A model generated the notes under the pieces. That model searched no databases and was not told the origin of the DNA. It was given only the letters and a program-made list of their open reading frames with translations. This document shows, piece by piece, positions 36,701 through 48,870 of a DNA stretch of 64,000 nt. Position numbers and translations under genes: made by a program. This stretch comes from Gorsachius magnificus (taxonomy: Eukaryota; Chordata; Aves; Pelecaniformes; Ardeidae), in contig CM067082.1 of assembly GCA_034008185.1 (NCBI GenBank), positions 99,505,311-99,569,310 of the forward strand, in the 5' to 3' direction. Each line of letters starts with the position of its first letter. The first letter of the stretch is position 1.

Positions 36701-37890
36701 AAATCTGTGCGACTTCTGCAAACTCCTGCCACATTCTAGCAAAGTTGAATGTGACAGGAGACATGGATTACTTTTGTAAATGAAGAGTGCCGCGCTACCA
36801 GTGGGCTCTCCTGAGCACGGTGTTGTTACAGGTGATCCTATAAAAGCAAAATAAGCTGAAGGGAGCAGCTGTTCAGACTGACAAAAATGCCATACACCAT
36901 TCACATTGTTAGGAGAATGTCTTCAGGCAATTGCAGGAAGCATTTCCTGTTGGTGGCTAGTTCCCTTTCTCTCCAGTAAGTGCATTTCTTAAAGACAATC
37001 AAAACAGCCCAAGCTGCCTAGCTGGAGACGTGTTCACTGGCAGTCCCTGCAACAGGTCCAACACCTCTGTCTTAATTGCTTTTCCTTCTCATCATTCTGC
37101 AGGCAGCTCTGCCCAGAAAACACAGTGCAAACACCATCTTGTAGGACGATGCGTGTGCAACTCCCCTACTGTGGGAAATTATCTCTGGAAATCCTTCCCA
37201 GAGGTAGAGCTATTTAAAGGCCTTCAAGACATGCTCTGTAACTGATGCTTTTGGATCCCTTTGTAACACACAACAGACTTATAGACTGTGCTCCTAACAG
37301 CTCACAGCCCACTTAAAAGAGATTTTCTTCTTTATTCCAAAATTCTGTGGTTGTTCAAAATAGCAAAAATGACCCATGCATAGATTACAAGAGACTGAGC
37401 CAAAGGAAAGCATTACGTAGGCATTGATGAAACGCTAGCACTCATCTGGGCTGCAAGTCATTTAGATGGAACATTTCTTCAATATCTGTAATCTGAGATC
37501 AGTTATATTGTTTTCTTCATCTCCAGATGGCGAAGTTATAAAAAAAAAAAAGAAAATTATATCTGATCGTGATACTCTTTTCCCCAGTAAATGCAAACAG
37601 AACTATACTTAAAGTACTTCTACCATCTAAGTTTTATGAAGAATTATACAACATGTGATATTCAAATTCCTCTTATTAATCACATTAATGGGTGTGTAGG
37701 TAGGAGGGGGTGTTTGAAATAGTACACTGTATTGAACTTACATAACAAATTCCAGACAAGAGGACTCAAAAATTACTTGAGAAAAAGTGCCTAAGGACAG
37801 TACACACGTGTGTAGTGTCTTAAGATACACAGCCTTGAACTGATAATCAAACAGACTTTCTATTGATCACAAGTGAAGAAGGCAGTGTCC
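33762..37890. other. unique AT-rich DNA, no gene seen
   Basis: Searched by eye on the plus strand for continuation of the exon candidate at 33.6 kb; nothing convincing was found. Includes a 15-base tandem repeat at 35312-35339. Open frames near 35914-36224, 36590-36904 and 37030-37245 have no family signature. Confidence 0.5.
35312..35339. repeat. 15-bp tandem duplication
   Basis: AATACAGGTGAGCAG is followed directly by AATACAGGTGAGG. Note that CAGGTGAG is a consensus splice donor, present twice here by duplication, but no acceptor-flanked frame accompanies it. Confidence 0.85.
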
Positions 37891-38020
37891 TCTGGATGAA
37901 TAAGTACAGGACTAGGAGCCAAGAACACAAGTTCTAATTCTACCTTTCTTATAGTTTTCTAGGATCAAATCCCTCTGTCTTTGCCTGTATTAATAAATTA
38001 AGCAATGCTAATAAATCTTC
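37891..38020 (+). repeat. MIR/CORE-like SINE, degraded
   Basis: AAGTACAGGACTAGGAGCCA, AGTTCTAATTCTACC, ATCAAATCCCTCTGTCTTTGCCTG and AAGCAATGCTAATAAAT follow the order of an amniote tRNA-derived MIR/CORE SINE (box region, core, then the conserved 3' part). The sequence is much diverged. The family call is from memory of the consensus; another CORE-SINE is possible. Confidence 0.55.
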
Positions 38021-38195
38021 TGGGGCTTTGGAACTTGATCATTACATAATGTTAAATTAGACAAATTTGGTTTATTGTTAGAATTGTTGCTGGCATGGCT
38101 TAGGATCAGGGCAGGTAGTCACCTTTCAAACAACAGCCATGCTTTGGAGCTGGGATGAGTCAGAGGCCATTCCCAATAGGTAGCTTGTGTGTGGC

Positions 38196-38366
38196 TGGTG
38201 TAGTTCAGTAGGTAAGAGAGTGTGATGGCATGGGACAATTGGGTGTTTAATGCCAGCTGGCCTCAGTGCTTACAGAACAGTCCCAGAAACATTCAGTTTA
38301 ATCGTACTAAATGCCTCTGCATTCTGTTTTTCTGCTTGTGAAATGGGGATGTTAAAGCTCTGTAGC
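38196..38366 (+). repeat. second MIR/CORE-like SINE, same orientation
   Basis: TGTAGTTCAGTAGGTAAGAG resembles the box A side of a tRNA-derived SINE. GACAATTGGGTGTTTAATGC resembles box B and core. TTTTTCTGCTTGTGAAATGGGGATG resembles the conserved end (CTGTAAAATGGGGATA in MIR). A TTCAGTTTAATCGTACTAAA insert separates the parts. It lies about 175 bases downstream of another such copy in the same orientation. Diverged and ancient. Confidence 0.55.
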
Positions 38367-41300
38367 TGACAGGGGAACTCATGTTTGCACAAGCTTTGGA
38401 AGTGGAAGGAGTTCTGAAAGTGGTAAGAGTGTACTGGACAAACAGGAAGAATAAAGAGAAAGAATAGAAGGTTGAAGAGTGACCCCTTGTATCTAAACCA
38501 AAGGTGTTCTGGGATATATAGCATTTTCACAAGGATAGCGCAATAAAACTTCAAACAGAAAATAAATTGAGGAAGAATGATTTACTTTACGTGTAAATGA
38601 AGGAATTCTTTGAAATTTTTCTTGCCAGCTTGATCTTACACCTTATGATGTTTTACATTATTTCACACATATTGTACCATCTACCAAGTTAAAAAGACTG
38701 TAGTTCTAAAGCGGAAAAAGTCAGGCTCATAAGCCTGTGCAGTGAGTTTTATGAATAGGGTGGTTGAAACATTCATTTGATATCGCTTGTGCTTTAATCC
38801 ATTTAGTCTTTCTTCTTGCTTTAAAGAACAGTTGAAGCTAGATGACCAAAAGGGCTGGAGTATAAAATTGGATTAATATTTTACTTCATGTTACTGTCAT
38901 ATGAGACACATGTCAATATAAATTAAGAATGAAGTTACATGAAAACACTGCTAGGAAACCTACAAAATTAATGACACGAACACTTAGGTATAATGCTCTG
39001 GGCCTGATATGAGCAGCCTGAACTTAACATAGGCAAAGGGCATGACATAAAAATGGCAGAGGATGCGCAGTACTATTGCTTGCTAACAAGCAATCACAAC
39101 AGAAATATTTAAAAAGTGTCCATATTAAAACAACTGTATTGCACAGTGATGGGAATTTTATCTTTGGGTTACAAAACTATTTGTTGGGCAGAGGGGAGAG
39201 GGAAGGCTCTCGCCTTTACTGTGTTACAAAACTCATCCCAAACATAATACTTAAAATGCACAATGACATCATTGCTTTAGCTTGGTTTGGTTACAGACTA
39301 AATATTTTGGGTTTATCTATACACCCAAGTGATATTCCTCTCCTTGCAGGCAATGACCTGTATGAAGAGATTTATCAACACTTTAAAGAAAGCTTTTTCC
39401 TATCCCAGGATTTTGAGTCTTCATTAACACAGCAAGCACATTTCGGCCCTTGTCTTAACACTTGCTAATCTTCACTATTCATACCAGCTAAGAAGTAACA
39501 AATCACTCAGTGAGGAAGCTGCAATGGTATATACCTTGGTGCTTTATTTTATTGTGGAACAGCCAAGTTATGGCAAGGCTGTATCGCCCCAAAATTATCC
39601 CAAGAAACGTATACTTCCAGAAGTCAAGAACAATTCTTAGTGTTCAATCACAGTCCTTAATGAAATAAATACCAACTACATTAAATTTGCCAAAGTGTGA
39701 AAAAAATAGACATTTAAAATACTAATTAAAAAGGAAAAACAGACCAGTGATACATTTAATATTTCAAGATAGAAGGTTAGTAATATCAGGTAAGGTCCTA
39801 CTATAAGAAACACTGCTATGACTTTTATACTAGGTATTTCATCACATTTTTTCAAAATAACATGCATAGATATTGTCTGTGAAAATTCCATTAAATTGTT
39901 TAAAAGACAATATAAATGGTATTTTAAGTAACTTAATTTGACAAAGGTCTGTATTGGTCTTAACTATCATCGTAATTGTAACAGTTTAAAAAAACAGAAT
40001 ATCTTTTCTATGAGAAATTCAACAGTTCAAACGATCAAAACAAAAAACAATTTTTTAAAAGGATTTTTTGAAAAATCCATTTTGTATCTCAACTGTAGAG
40101 TTTTGATAATGTTTAAATATTTACTTCTGAAGTCAATATTTTTGCTTTCTACATTGATTTAGAATATAACTTTTTATATTTAGTCTCATTTTTGCATTAA
40201 GAGTACAAATAATTAATTCTGTTAAAATACTCTTCAAGTTCTTCTTCATGTTATTCAAATATTTCTCATTGAAATTGCAATATTCCCTCTTTCAACAGAA
40301 ACATTATTATTTGAAACCTTTGGATTGGAATGTTTGGGGTTTTTAATACTCATTTGAGACTTAAATATTCTTCCTAAAGGCAAATACATGAGGGTGGCTA
40401 AAAATTAAACAATTATTTCTTACTAATAGGACCTGCAACAAATATGGTTTTACACCAGTGTAATGGCACTAAATCACTCTAAATATAAACAGGTTGGAAT
40501 GTAGTGGAGTGCCTATGGGTATCTGTTCCTCTATTCAGTTGTCACATCAAGTGACAAGGGAATGTATGTGCTCATGCAATACTTCAGAAGATTTGTTTTT
40601 TTTTTTTTAAGCAGAATTAAAACTGGAGTCATTGAAGCAGTACAAAACAGGAGAAAATTGAATTTTGTGTCCTGGAATAATGCATGTGGTTTTCAGTGTG
40701 ACAGTCAAAGCTGTAAAGTGAAAAGCAGGAAGCATAAAAACTTGATTAGGCTAAAAGAAAAACAAAAGAAGTGATAAGCCTTTATAATTTAGATTTTCTG
40801 TACAAGAGATTAAAAACTACATAAACCAGCATCTGCTCAAGTCTCAAGAGATGGGGTTATAAGTGTAAGCAATCATGACCCAAACTGAACAAAAAGTTTG
40901 AGTAACAGAAGCAAGATTTGACCCATGGTCATTATAATCACTTTTTGGAGAATACAGGATACTGTTCCTGTATTCTTATGGAGAAATCTTACACTTCCTA
41001 CAGAAAATGTATCATATCATCCTTGTATCATACTTCCAGAGGCAAAAACAGTTGCCACGAAGTCATTTTATATTGAAGGGAAATCAGAGTATGACAAATG
41101 CATATACTGTTCCCCAACATTTAGTGCCCAGTCTGAAAGGTCCTTAAATTAAAGATGCTCCAGTGGCTTCCAGTGGCTGAGGAAGAACCTGTAGGTTTCC
41201 TGAGTCCCTGAAATCTCAAACTTTGTCAAGAATGGTCAATACATAAGAAAGACAAGACTTATTTATGTATGTCTCCTATTCTTGACAATATTAATAACCT

Positions 41301-41458
41301 GATCTGAGTATGATATTCTGCCTGCAATCTTATTCTCTGTGTTAGTCTTCTGCACAGCCGTTGCTCATTACCTTACAGAGCTGATCCATTACAGAAGTCT
41401 GTACCTTTAATAATTTTATAGGAAATTAAAAAAAAAATAAAATTCCCCAAATTGGTTT

Positions 41459-41490
<32 letters not shown>

Positions 41491-44306
41491 GAAGAAGACA
41501 TTGCTATACTCCGGAGAAATAATTCACCTCTGGAATTCATGCTACTCTGGAGAAATATATAAAACTGTATATATCCATGTTGGAAATAACTGATCTGGGA
41601 TACAGTGTAGACACTAAGAACTTGAGTGTAGTGTTAACAAATACAACATGATTTTCAAATTTGAACATTAATGACTATCCTTTAATCTGTATTTCAGTAC
41701 TCTACAGGAGGGCCCAGATTCTATGGCATTTTGTTCAACTTCAGGCTGTCATGAAGTGAATAAGATTTTAGGACACTGAGTATCTACCAGGAGCTAGTCA
41801 GAGCTGTAGTTCAGCCAACCCTAAAACATGATATCTTAATCAAAACTATAATTTTGGAACACCCATGTTGCTGAATAATTTCTCTCAAGTAGCAGGATCA
41901 TGTCATTTTCACTCCTATACATTTATGATGCTTTAATTTACTTTTCTTCAAGGGCCAACTGAAACAAATGCATCTACCAGCTTAGTTTGAAAGCAATACC
42001 AGGGTCATTTAGAAACAGACATTTTCTTGGTACCTTCATTATTTTTTTTTCACAGAACTTACTGTTCTCTCAGATGAAAAAAACCCCATATTTTGCAGCA
42101 GACTGCTTTTAAGAGAGTACAACTCTTAAGACCAACTGTACCAATGTAGTAATTAACTCCTTGGCAAGAAGAATAAAGAGCAATCTATTCATCCTTCATC
42201 AAGCAGAAACTTTTTCATTCACTTTATTCACTACATTGTTCAGTTAAATAAGCAGAATTTTCAGTTTCTTAAGAAATATAGGAAATGGGGAAAAGACATA
42301 AGGCATATGGGCCCAAAAGCTTGTCTGTTTTCTCAAGCCATAACAGTTCATTTGACAAAGTGTATTTAATTTAGAATTTTTTTCTTGGATTCCAAATACA
42401 CACTCAAAGCAGCCATGATTCCACCCCCACCCACAAACAAGCACAAGGTATAAATCAAAGGATTTCTTACGGCTCACAGCATTCCTCCGAAAGCTACATG
42501 TTACTTCACAAATCAGACAATGGATACTTTACAAGAACACAATTTCTCTCTAATTACCTTTTAATTGAGATAAGGATTAATTAAAACCTAAAGATAACAC
42601 TTCTCTCTCCAGAAACAGCTACTTTTTAACCCAACTATTTGCACTCACTTTGTGTGCCTTCATTCTGAGGGACTTGGGATGAAAATGTGAATTCCCTTGA
42701 AATGTTAATTTTATCCACAGTTGGTAGGGTTTGGGGACATCAAAATGTATCAGAATGGCCTTTTATGGGCTGCTTCAGCTTTTCCGTTACTGATCATTTG
42801 ATAGTTGCAAAGGAACTAACTTTTTGCTATGTGGATCTAGCTGGAAGAGACACCCAGGTATGATGAAGAACAGAGCCTGACTTGTGTTCCACATGACAAT
42901 CACTACTGAGACCCATTTAAACCCTCTTTTACTTTAAGGCCCTTTCCAAAAATTTGAAATAAATACTTGAACCTTCAGCTCACAGAGTTACAACTGAACT
43001 GTTTTAAAGTTACTACATAATTATGCTGTCTGAATGATCAGTCATATACAAACATTCACTTGTTTCATCACAGTAGTTCAACTGCAATAATAATGTCATG
43101 AAAACCTGAATTTGGCCTGATGTTAAGACTCATAAAGCTGTATGACTCAGATATGAGCACAGAAGAAAAATCTCCAGATGGCCAGGAGAAAAACACTTCC
43201 AGACATTTTACTGTCATGACAGGTAAGCCAAGATTTAGCTGGCTTGAGTCAACACATCTGTAAGCAACAACACAGACTGCCTGCATCTGAGCAGCAGATT
43301 CGAAAGATAGCCAAACTCTTGCTGATCGCTATGAGTGAGATACGGATACCTACACAATACAATAGGATGCAGAAAATAAAATACGAATGATATAGCTAAG
43401 TAATCCATACAGACACCTCTGAAGAATGCACATCTTTAGAATATTCTGCTCTTTCTTCATTTTCAAGCATCATTTACTTGTGAAGTCAATGTTATGCTTT
43501 TTCTACAGCATGTGATGTTATTTTACCCCTATAGACATAAATAGGCTGCTCTTTCTCCTGTAATGTTAATCCATTGGAAAGGTTGCAACATTTGCTTTTG
43601 CTTTAAAATTATTGTATTGACATGACAAGTGCATGCTCTTGGACTCACCAGAATGAGAGAGAAGCACAAAGATCAAAATCTTCTACCCAAAAAGCCCACC
43701 ACATATACCCTTTTGCTACATAACAGAGACTAAAATCATGCACAAAGGTTTTGAAGGTTCTCTCCAGTGGACCACAGAGCTGGTTTGGTTCACAGATACA
43801 CATGGATCCATAACTTCAAAGCAGACAAAACCATTCAAGTACCAAGTTATTGCCAAGGACAACACACTGTTCCCTGCCTTTTCGTGTGTCTTTTTTCAGA
43901 AAGCCACTTAGCCTGAGCAAATGGAAGTCCTGAAGCTCACTAAATAAAACAAACTTCTGATCTTAAAGGAAGATGAATCGTATTTGTAAGTGATCTTGTT
44001 TATCCTGACATTTATTCTGACATCTCATAAAAAATGAAAATGAGGGGAAACAGCAGCATGTGGAAAATTAATTTAGTTCCACAGAAACAGTCAAAAAACT
44101 TGGGGAGGAAAGGGAAGACATTAAATTGCCAAATGAAAATTAAAAATCATAAAGCATTTAAGAATCCACTTAAAGTGAGGCAAGGCTAACCTAGTACAGG
44201 ACATATCTTTTGACATATTGTAGCACTGCCTAGATGTAATCAGAAATTTTCAGTTCCTATTGCACTGAAGTGTAATCAGGCTCTCTTATTACTTAGGGTT
44301 AAGACT
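38367..44306. other. unique AT-rich DNA, no gene seen
   Basis: Contains a 130-codon plus-strand frame at 39076-39468 without a family motif; a pyrimidine-AG site precedes its last third near 39349 but no donor follows. Also T13 at 40596-40608 and the window's longest homopolymer, A26 at 41465-41490. No gene assigned. Confidence 0.55.
41465..41490. repeat. poly-A homopolymer (26 A)
   Basis: Twenty-six consecutive A followed by GAAGAAGACA, the longest single-base run in the window. A shorter A9 plus TAAAA stretch lies just upstream (41428-41441). It could be the tail of an old retroposed transcript, but no body is recognised. Confidence 0.9.
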
Positions 44307-44747
44307 TCTCCCCTCAGAAGAGAGACAGGATCATTAGCACAACTGAAGTGCATCTACACCAATGCTCGCAGAATGAACAACAAACAGGAGGAATTAAAAG
44401 CCATCGTGCAGCAGGAAAACTATTATATAGTTTCCAGCACATAAACATGGTGGGACAACTCACACCACTGGAGTGCTGCCATGGGGTGGCTGTAAATCCT
44501 TCAGGTGGGATAAGCAAGGAATGAGAGGTGGTGGGGTAGCCCTGTATGTTAGAGAGTGTTTTGATTGCCTTGAGCTCAATAATGGGGATGATAGGGTTCA
44601 GTGTTTATAGTTAAGAATCAGGGGAAAGGCCAACGAGGCAGATATCATGGTAGGAGTCCATTATAGACCACCCAATCAGGAAGAAGAGACAGATAAAATA
44701 TCTCCAAGCAACTAGGAGAAGTCTCACGATCACTAACCCTTGTTCTT

Positions 44748-44966
44748 GTGGGGGACTTCAACTTACCAGATGTCTGCTGGAAGTACAACACAGCAGAAAG
44801 GAACCAGTCTAGGAGGTTCCTGGAGTGTGTGGAAGACAACTTCCTGACACAACTGGTGAGTGAACCAACTAGGAAAAGCGCCCTGCTGGACCTGTTGTTT
44901 TCAAACAGAGAAGGCCTTGCAGGTGATGTGATGGTTGGAAAGACACCTGGGGCCCAGCAATCATGA
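44748..44966 (+). pseudogene. CR1 ORF2 endonuclease-domain fragment, 72 codons
   Basis: Part of the CR1 AP-type endonuclease, which nicks target DNA to prime reverse transcription. The frame starts at Met-Gly of GDFNLPDVCW, where the Asp and Asn of GDFN are typical active-site residues. It reads through RRFLECVEDNFLTQLV and LLDLLFSNREGLAGDV. It then goes out of frame at GAQQS, just before the expected SDHE catalytic His region, which continues in another frame (NHEIIEFSIL). The frameshift inactivates the domain. The ATG is internal to the original protein. Confidence 0.88.
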
Positions 44967-45080
44967 AATCATAGAATCCTCGATTCTTAGAGAAGTAACG
45001 AGGAGGGTCAGCAGTACTGCCGCCTTGGACTTCCGGAGGGAAGAATTTGGACTGTTCTGAAGGTTGGTTGACAAAATCCT

Positions 45081-45383
45081 TTGGGAGGTAGTCATGAAGG
45101 GCAAAGGAGCCCAGGAAGGCTGGTCACTCTTCAAGAAGCATATCCTGGAGGCGCAAGAGCAGACCATCCCTATGAGCTGAAAGATGAGACATCGGGGAAG
45201 AAAATCATCCTGGCTGAACAGAGAGCATTGGCTGGATCTCAGAAAAAAAAAGGAAAGTCTGAGCTTTGGAAAAAGGTGCAGGCACCTCAGGAGGACTACA
45301 AGGATGATGTGAGGTCACGCAGAGAGAAAATTAGAAGGGCTAAAGCCCAACTAGAACTTAAATTGGCCAACTCTGAAAGATAA
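45081..45383 (+). pseudogene. CR1 ORF2 linker fragment between endonuclease and RT
   Basis: About 100 codons, lysine- and arginine-rich toward the end (RSRREKIRRAKAQLELKLAN), matching the basic linker between the endonuclease and RT domains of CR1 ORF2. The first third is in a shadow frame; the true reading is shifted there (LFKKHILEAQEQ). It ends at TGA/TAA stops just before FYKYINNKRRVKES in a neighbouring frame. Not an independent gene. Confidence 0.7.
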
Positions 45384-45968
45384 TAAAAAATGTTTCTATA
45401 AATATATTAACAACAAAAGGAGAGTCAAGGAGTCAGCTGTTCTCTAGGTACCCAGCCCTCTGAGCCAGAAGGCAGGCATGGGGAGCAGAACAAAGAGGAA
45501 ATGATTAGTGACCTACTTGGCCAATTAGACATACACAAGTCCATGGGGCTATACAGGGTCCCCCTAAGGATACTGAGAGAGCTGGCAGAGGTGCTCACAA
45601 AGCCCCTTTCCATCATCTATCAGCAGTCCTGGATGACTGGGGAAGTTCCACTTGACTGGAGGTTGGCAAACGCGACACCCATTTAGAAGAAGGGCCAGAG
45701 GGAGGATCTGGGGAACTATAGGCCTGTCAGTCTGACCTTGGTGCCAGGGAAGGTCATGGAGCAGATCATCTTGACTGCCATCACACAGCACGTCCAGGAC
45801 AAACAGAAGATCAGGCCCGGTCAACATGGTCAAGTCACCATCCCTGGAGATATTCAAAAGGTGGGTAGATGAGGTGCTTAGAGACGTGGTTTAATAGTGG
45901 ACAGGTATGGTTGGAGTCAATGGTCTTAAAGGTCTTTTCCTACCAAATGATTCTGTGATTCTATGATT

Positions 45969-48723
45969 ACTGTTATTAAAGCAGCCAGCAGCTGGTATTT
46001 GTTTATACAAATATTTTTCATTGTGGAGTTGATGTAGTTGTTGAAAGGTTGCTGTATAGAAACTGTTTAGTACAGGTTTCTGTTTAGTACTTCGGAAAAC
46101 AATTAATCTGTTTATAATACACCGATTCACAGGATACCTTGGACAGCTTTATGAGTCACTATACATTTTACAGATTCTACTTTCTTACTAAATCAGTGAA
46201 ACCCTTTTGTCTGAAAGTATTCAGGACATAGAAAATGTTGAATTTTATTTTAGGGGATTTAGAGTGTATAGAAAAGTTAAACATGAGATACCTGAAATTT
46301 AGCTGTGTAAGATCTGCGACATTTGTGCTCCATTACCAAAAGTCTAAAGGGGTAACAGAAAGAGTGCAAACCTTCTCCCAGAACACATTTATATCATTCA
46401 TTCCACTTTTTTTCCATCCAGTTTAAGTAATACAATACAGTATTTTAAGGTGAAATTCTATCACTTTCACTATTCTGTTACTAGTTAAGGAACAGTATGA
46501 ACATTGGCTTAGATGTTAGACAATTAATACACATGAAAGTTGATGAGTATTGAAATTACATGTTAGACTGAAAATTAGATGAGGAAAAAAAATTGTGATC
46601 ATTTAGTATGATCTCTGTTATATCAGCCCAGAAATTGCATCTGTAAGTCTGACTGCCTTGTATACGTGTGCAGCTACACAGTAAAATTTGTTTTGAATGC
46701 TTGTTCCAAAGATGCATGAACCATGCTTGGAAAAATCTGTTCCATGTTTGGACAAACTGGGAAAATACTTTTGTATTTTCTGTATTTGTAAACATATTCA
46801 TACTTTACTGGAAATACTTTCAGTATCTTCATCTTTCAATAGATATTTCTGGTTAATTTTTTCCTGTTGCCTCTCTAGCTCACTAAGGAGGAGATTTAAT
46901 TATTCTATTTTCGCTATGTATCATCTGTAAGTGAAGGGAAACTTTATGCTTCTCTGTTGGATGGGATGAGGAGCAATAAATGGTAGGCAATCTAAGATGG
47001 ACAATATCCATGAGGCAGAAGAGAAGATATTTCTTATTGTAATTTTCATTCTTCCTTTTTTCTAACAACAACAAAATTTTCAAATCTCAAAGGCCAGGCT
47101 GATTCTTTGTGTATGGAAAATAGAACAGATAATAACCTTCTCTGAAATAAGCCAGACATTTCCAGACTTGTTTTGAAGACTATAAATCATACTGTTGACA
47201 AATAGCCTATTGAGTATAATTAGAAACCACTAAAAGTTACTGCAAAAGAGAAGGCAAATGTTTTACAGCTTTTATATTCCTACTAATATGTATAATTTTT
47301 TATATTCTGTGCTACATTCAAGCTTATCTGTAGGAATAATAGAGACGTGTTCCTTAGGCTGTTGAACTACTTCTAGTACTCATCTTCATTTCACCCGAGC
47401 ATATGGCAATAGGCAGGGTCTGCCTTTGGGTATAAGCACAGAACAAGTGGCTGGAAAGTGAACTAGAATAAAGTGAGCCTAAACATATGCTGTAAACTGA
47501 AAGAAAGGTCCCATGATTCCCCTTCATGTTAAGAACAGTTCCTGACATGGACTTTTATTCAACAGAATCAAGGCATTTCCGTTCACCATCAACGACGCTG
47601 AAGATGGGAGGTGGGTAAAGAAAAGATGGGAGAAACATTCTTCTATCCCACTCCCTGTCATTTTAGATCCTCCCTGAGGAGATCACTGGAAAAACAGATG
47701 CCAAATCATCTGTTTGCTAACTTTTATGATCCTCAAGGTGTCAAATCACTTCTGAACCTTCACTTTTATTCAGGCATCTCTCAGGGGTCATTGATCTGTA
47801 ACCTACCTTCATACACAGCTCTCCTGTTACATTTTCTTGTTTCAAGAAAATTAGACAAGAAAAATTTGTTTCCTCAATCCACATAGACTATTTCCAGGAA
47901 TAAGCTACTGGCAAATAAAATCTTTGGTGACTGGTAACAGCAGGATGTTTAGAGTTGCTGCCAAATCCACTGGTATATTTTTTCATGCTGACTGTGCGTT
48001 GGAGTAGCTCTCAAATGCAACATTATACACTGGGGCTTAATGTGTTTTTTTTTTTTCCAAATCAAACTTGGAACAAGATTAGCCAAATAGCAAAATTCAA
48101 ACCAATTTTTTTTACCATCTTTATACTTATAAAAAGCGGGTTCCAACCCCAGTTTCCTAGACTTCTATGATTAAATATCAACAATCTTTAATACTATTCA
48201 GGACCATCAATGAAACAAAAGAAAAGTGTGTTTCTATAGCATTATCTTATGTCTTTACAGACCTAAAGTTATCCTGGTTTTGTGCATCTTAATCACTGTG
48301 TTTGCAATATAATGTGTTCTAAGCTAGTATAAATTATGTGATCTAGTAATAGTAACCATAAAGCATAGTTAAAAGACTGTCTCTGTTTTAGTTTTGTGTA
48401 TCCTTAAAACACTGTAAACCAGTATAATTATGATTCATTGAGGCTCATTAATTTAAGACTTTCCTCAGTATTAGCTACAAGTAATGTATAACATGGAATG
48501 TAATGTTAAAAACTTACAAGAGGTCAGAATTTGCTGGTTTTACTCATGCTGAATAAAATCCATCTTCCATAAATAGTCCTATTCCTGTCAAGGGGTTGCC
48601 TGAAGAATGAGGTCTTAAGGCAAGAAAAAAGCCTCCTATCATTATTCTTATCTGCAATCCACCTAAAACAAATAATATAATCTGTAGAAATACCTCCATG
48701 CAGCATCATTGTTTAATGAAAAT
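45969..48723. other. unique AT-rich DNA, no gene seen
   Basis: Overlapping frames at 46668-46930 and 47611-47886 have no recognised domain. A short imperfect tandem of CTGTTTAGTAC (46063 and 46080) is present. No interspersed repeat noted. Confidence 0.55.
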
Positions 48724-48870
48724 AATAGAATCATACCATTATAGTTTGGCTTTGGGTTTATCGTTTGGGTTGGAAGGGACCTTTAAAAATAATCTTGTAC
48801 AACCACGGACAGGGACATCTTTTGATAGATCAGGTTGCTCAAAGCCCCATTTAACTTTCAGGCTCATGGA
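48724..48870 (-). mobile_element. CR1 LINE 3' tail, minus strand
   Basis: AATAGAATCATACCATTATAG is the degraded reverse-complement octamer end. TTTGGGTTGGAAGGGACC, ACAGGGACATCTTTTGATAG and ATCAGGTTGCTCAAAGCCCC follow, the standard minus-strand reading of an avian CR1 3' UTR. About 150 bases remain, with no coding sequence. The subfamily differs from the 52.3 and 62.7 kb copies and resembles chicken-type CR1 tails. Confidence 0.88.

Larger units (their letters stand above)
44307..45968 (+). mobile_element. CR1 LINE with endonuclease and early RT region joined directly to its 3' tail
   Basis: A plus-strand CR1 that begins farther upstream in ORF2 than any other copy here. Readable across frames: LKCIYTNARRMNNKQEELKAI near 44345, then the apurinic-endonuclease-type domain. 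Its landmark GDFNLPDVCW is at about 44751, with LDLLFSNREGLAGDV at about 44889-44933 (frame 44748-44966). Later come a lysine-rich linker (frame 45081-45383), DLLGQLDIHKSMG near 45507 and [19 protein letters not shown] near 45714. At about 45829 the text jumps from the RT start (GGTCAACATGG) to the last ORF2 codons [17 protein letters not shown], stop near 45893. It then runs through the 3' UTR to CCAAATGATTCTGTGATTCT. Most of the RT domain is deleted, so the copy is dead. Confidence 0.93.

Noticed and set aside
38196..38260. tRNA gene
   Set aside because: Box-like text is present but the arms do not fold as a full cloverleaf by eye, and the downstream sequence fits a tRNA-derived SINE better.
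39076..39468. 130-codon plus-strand frame
   Set aside because: No domain, no donor after its acceptor-like site, and no CR1 similarity; length is unremarkable for one frame in 64 kb.
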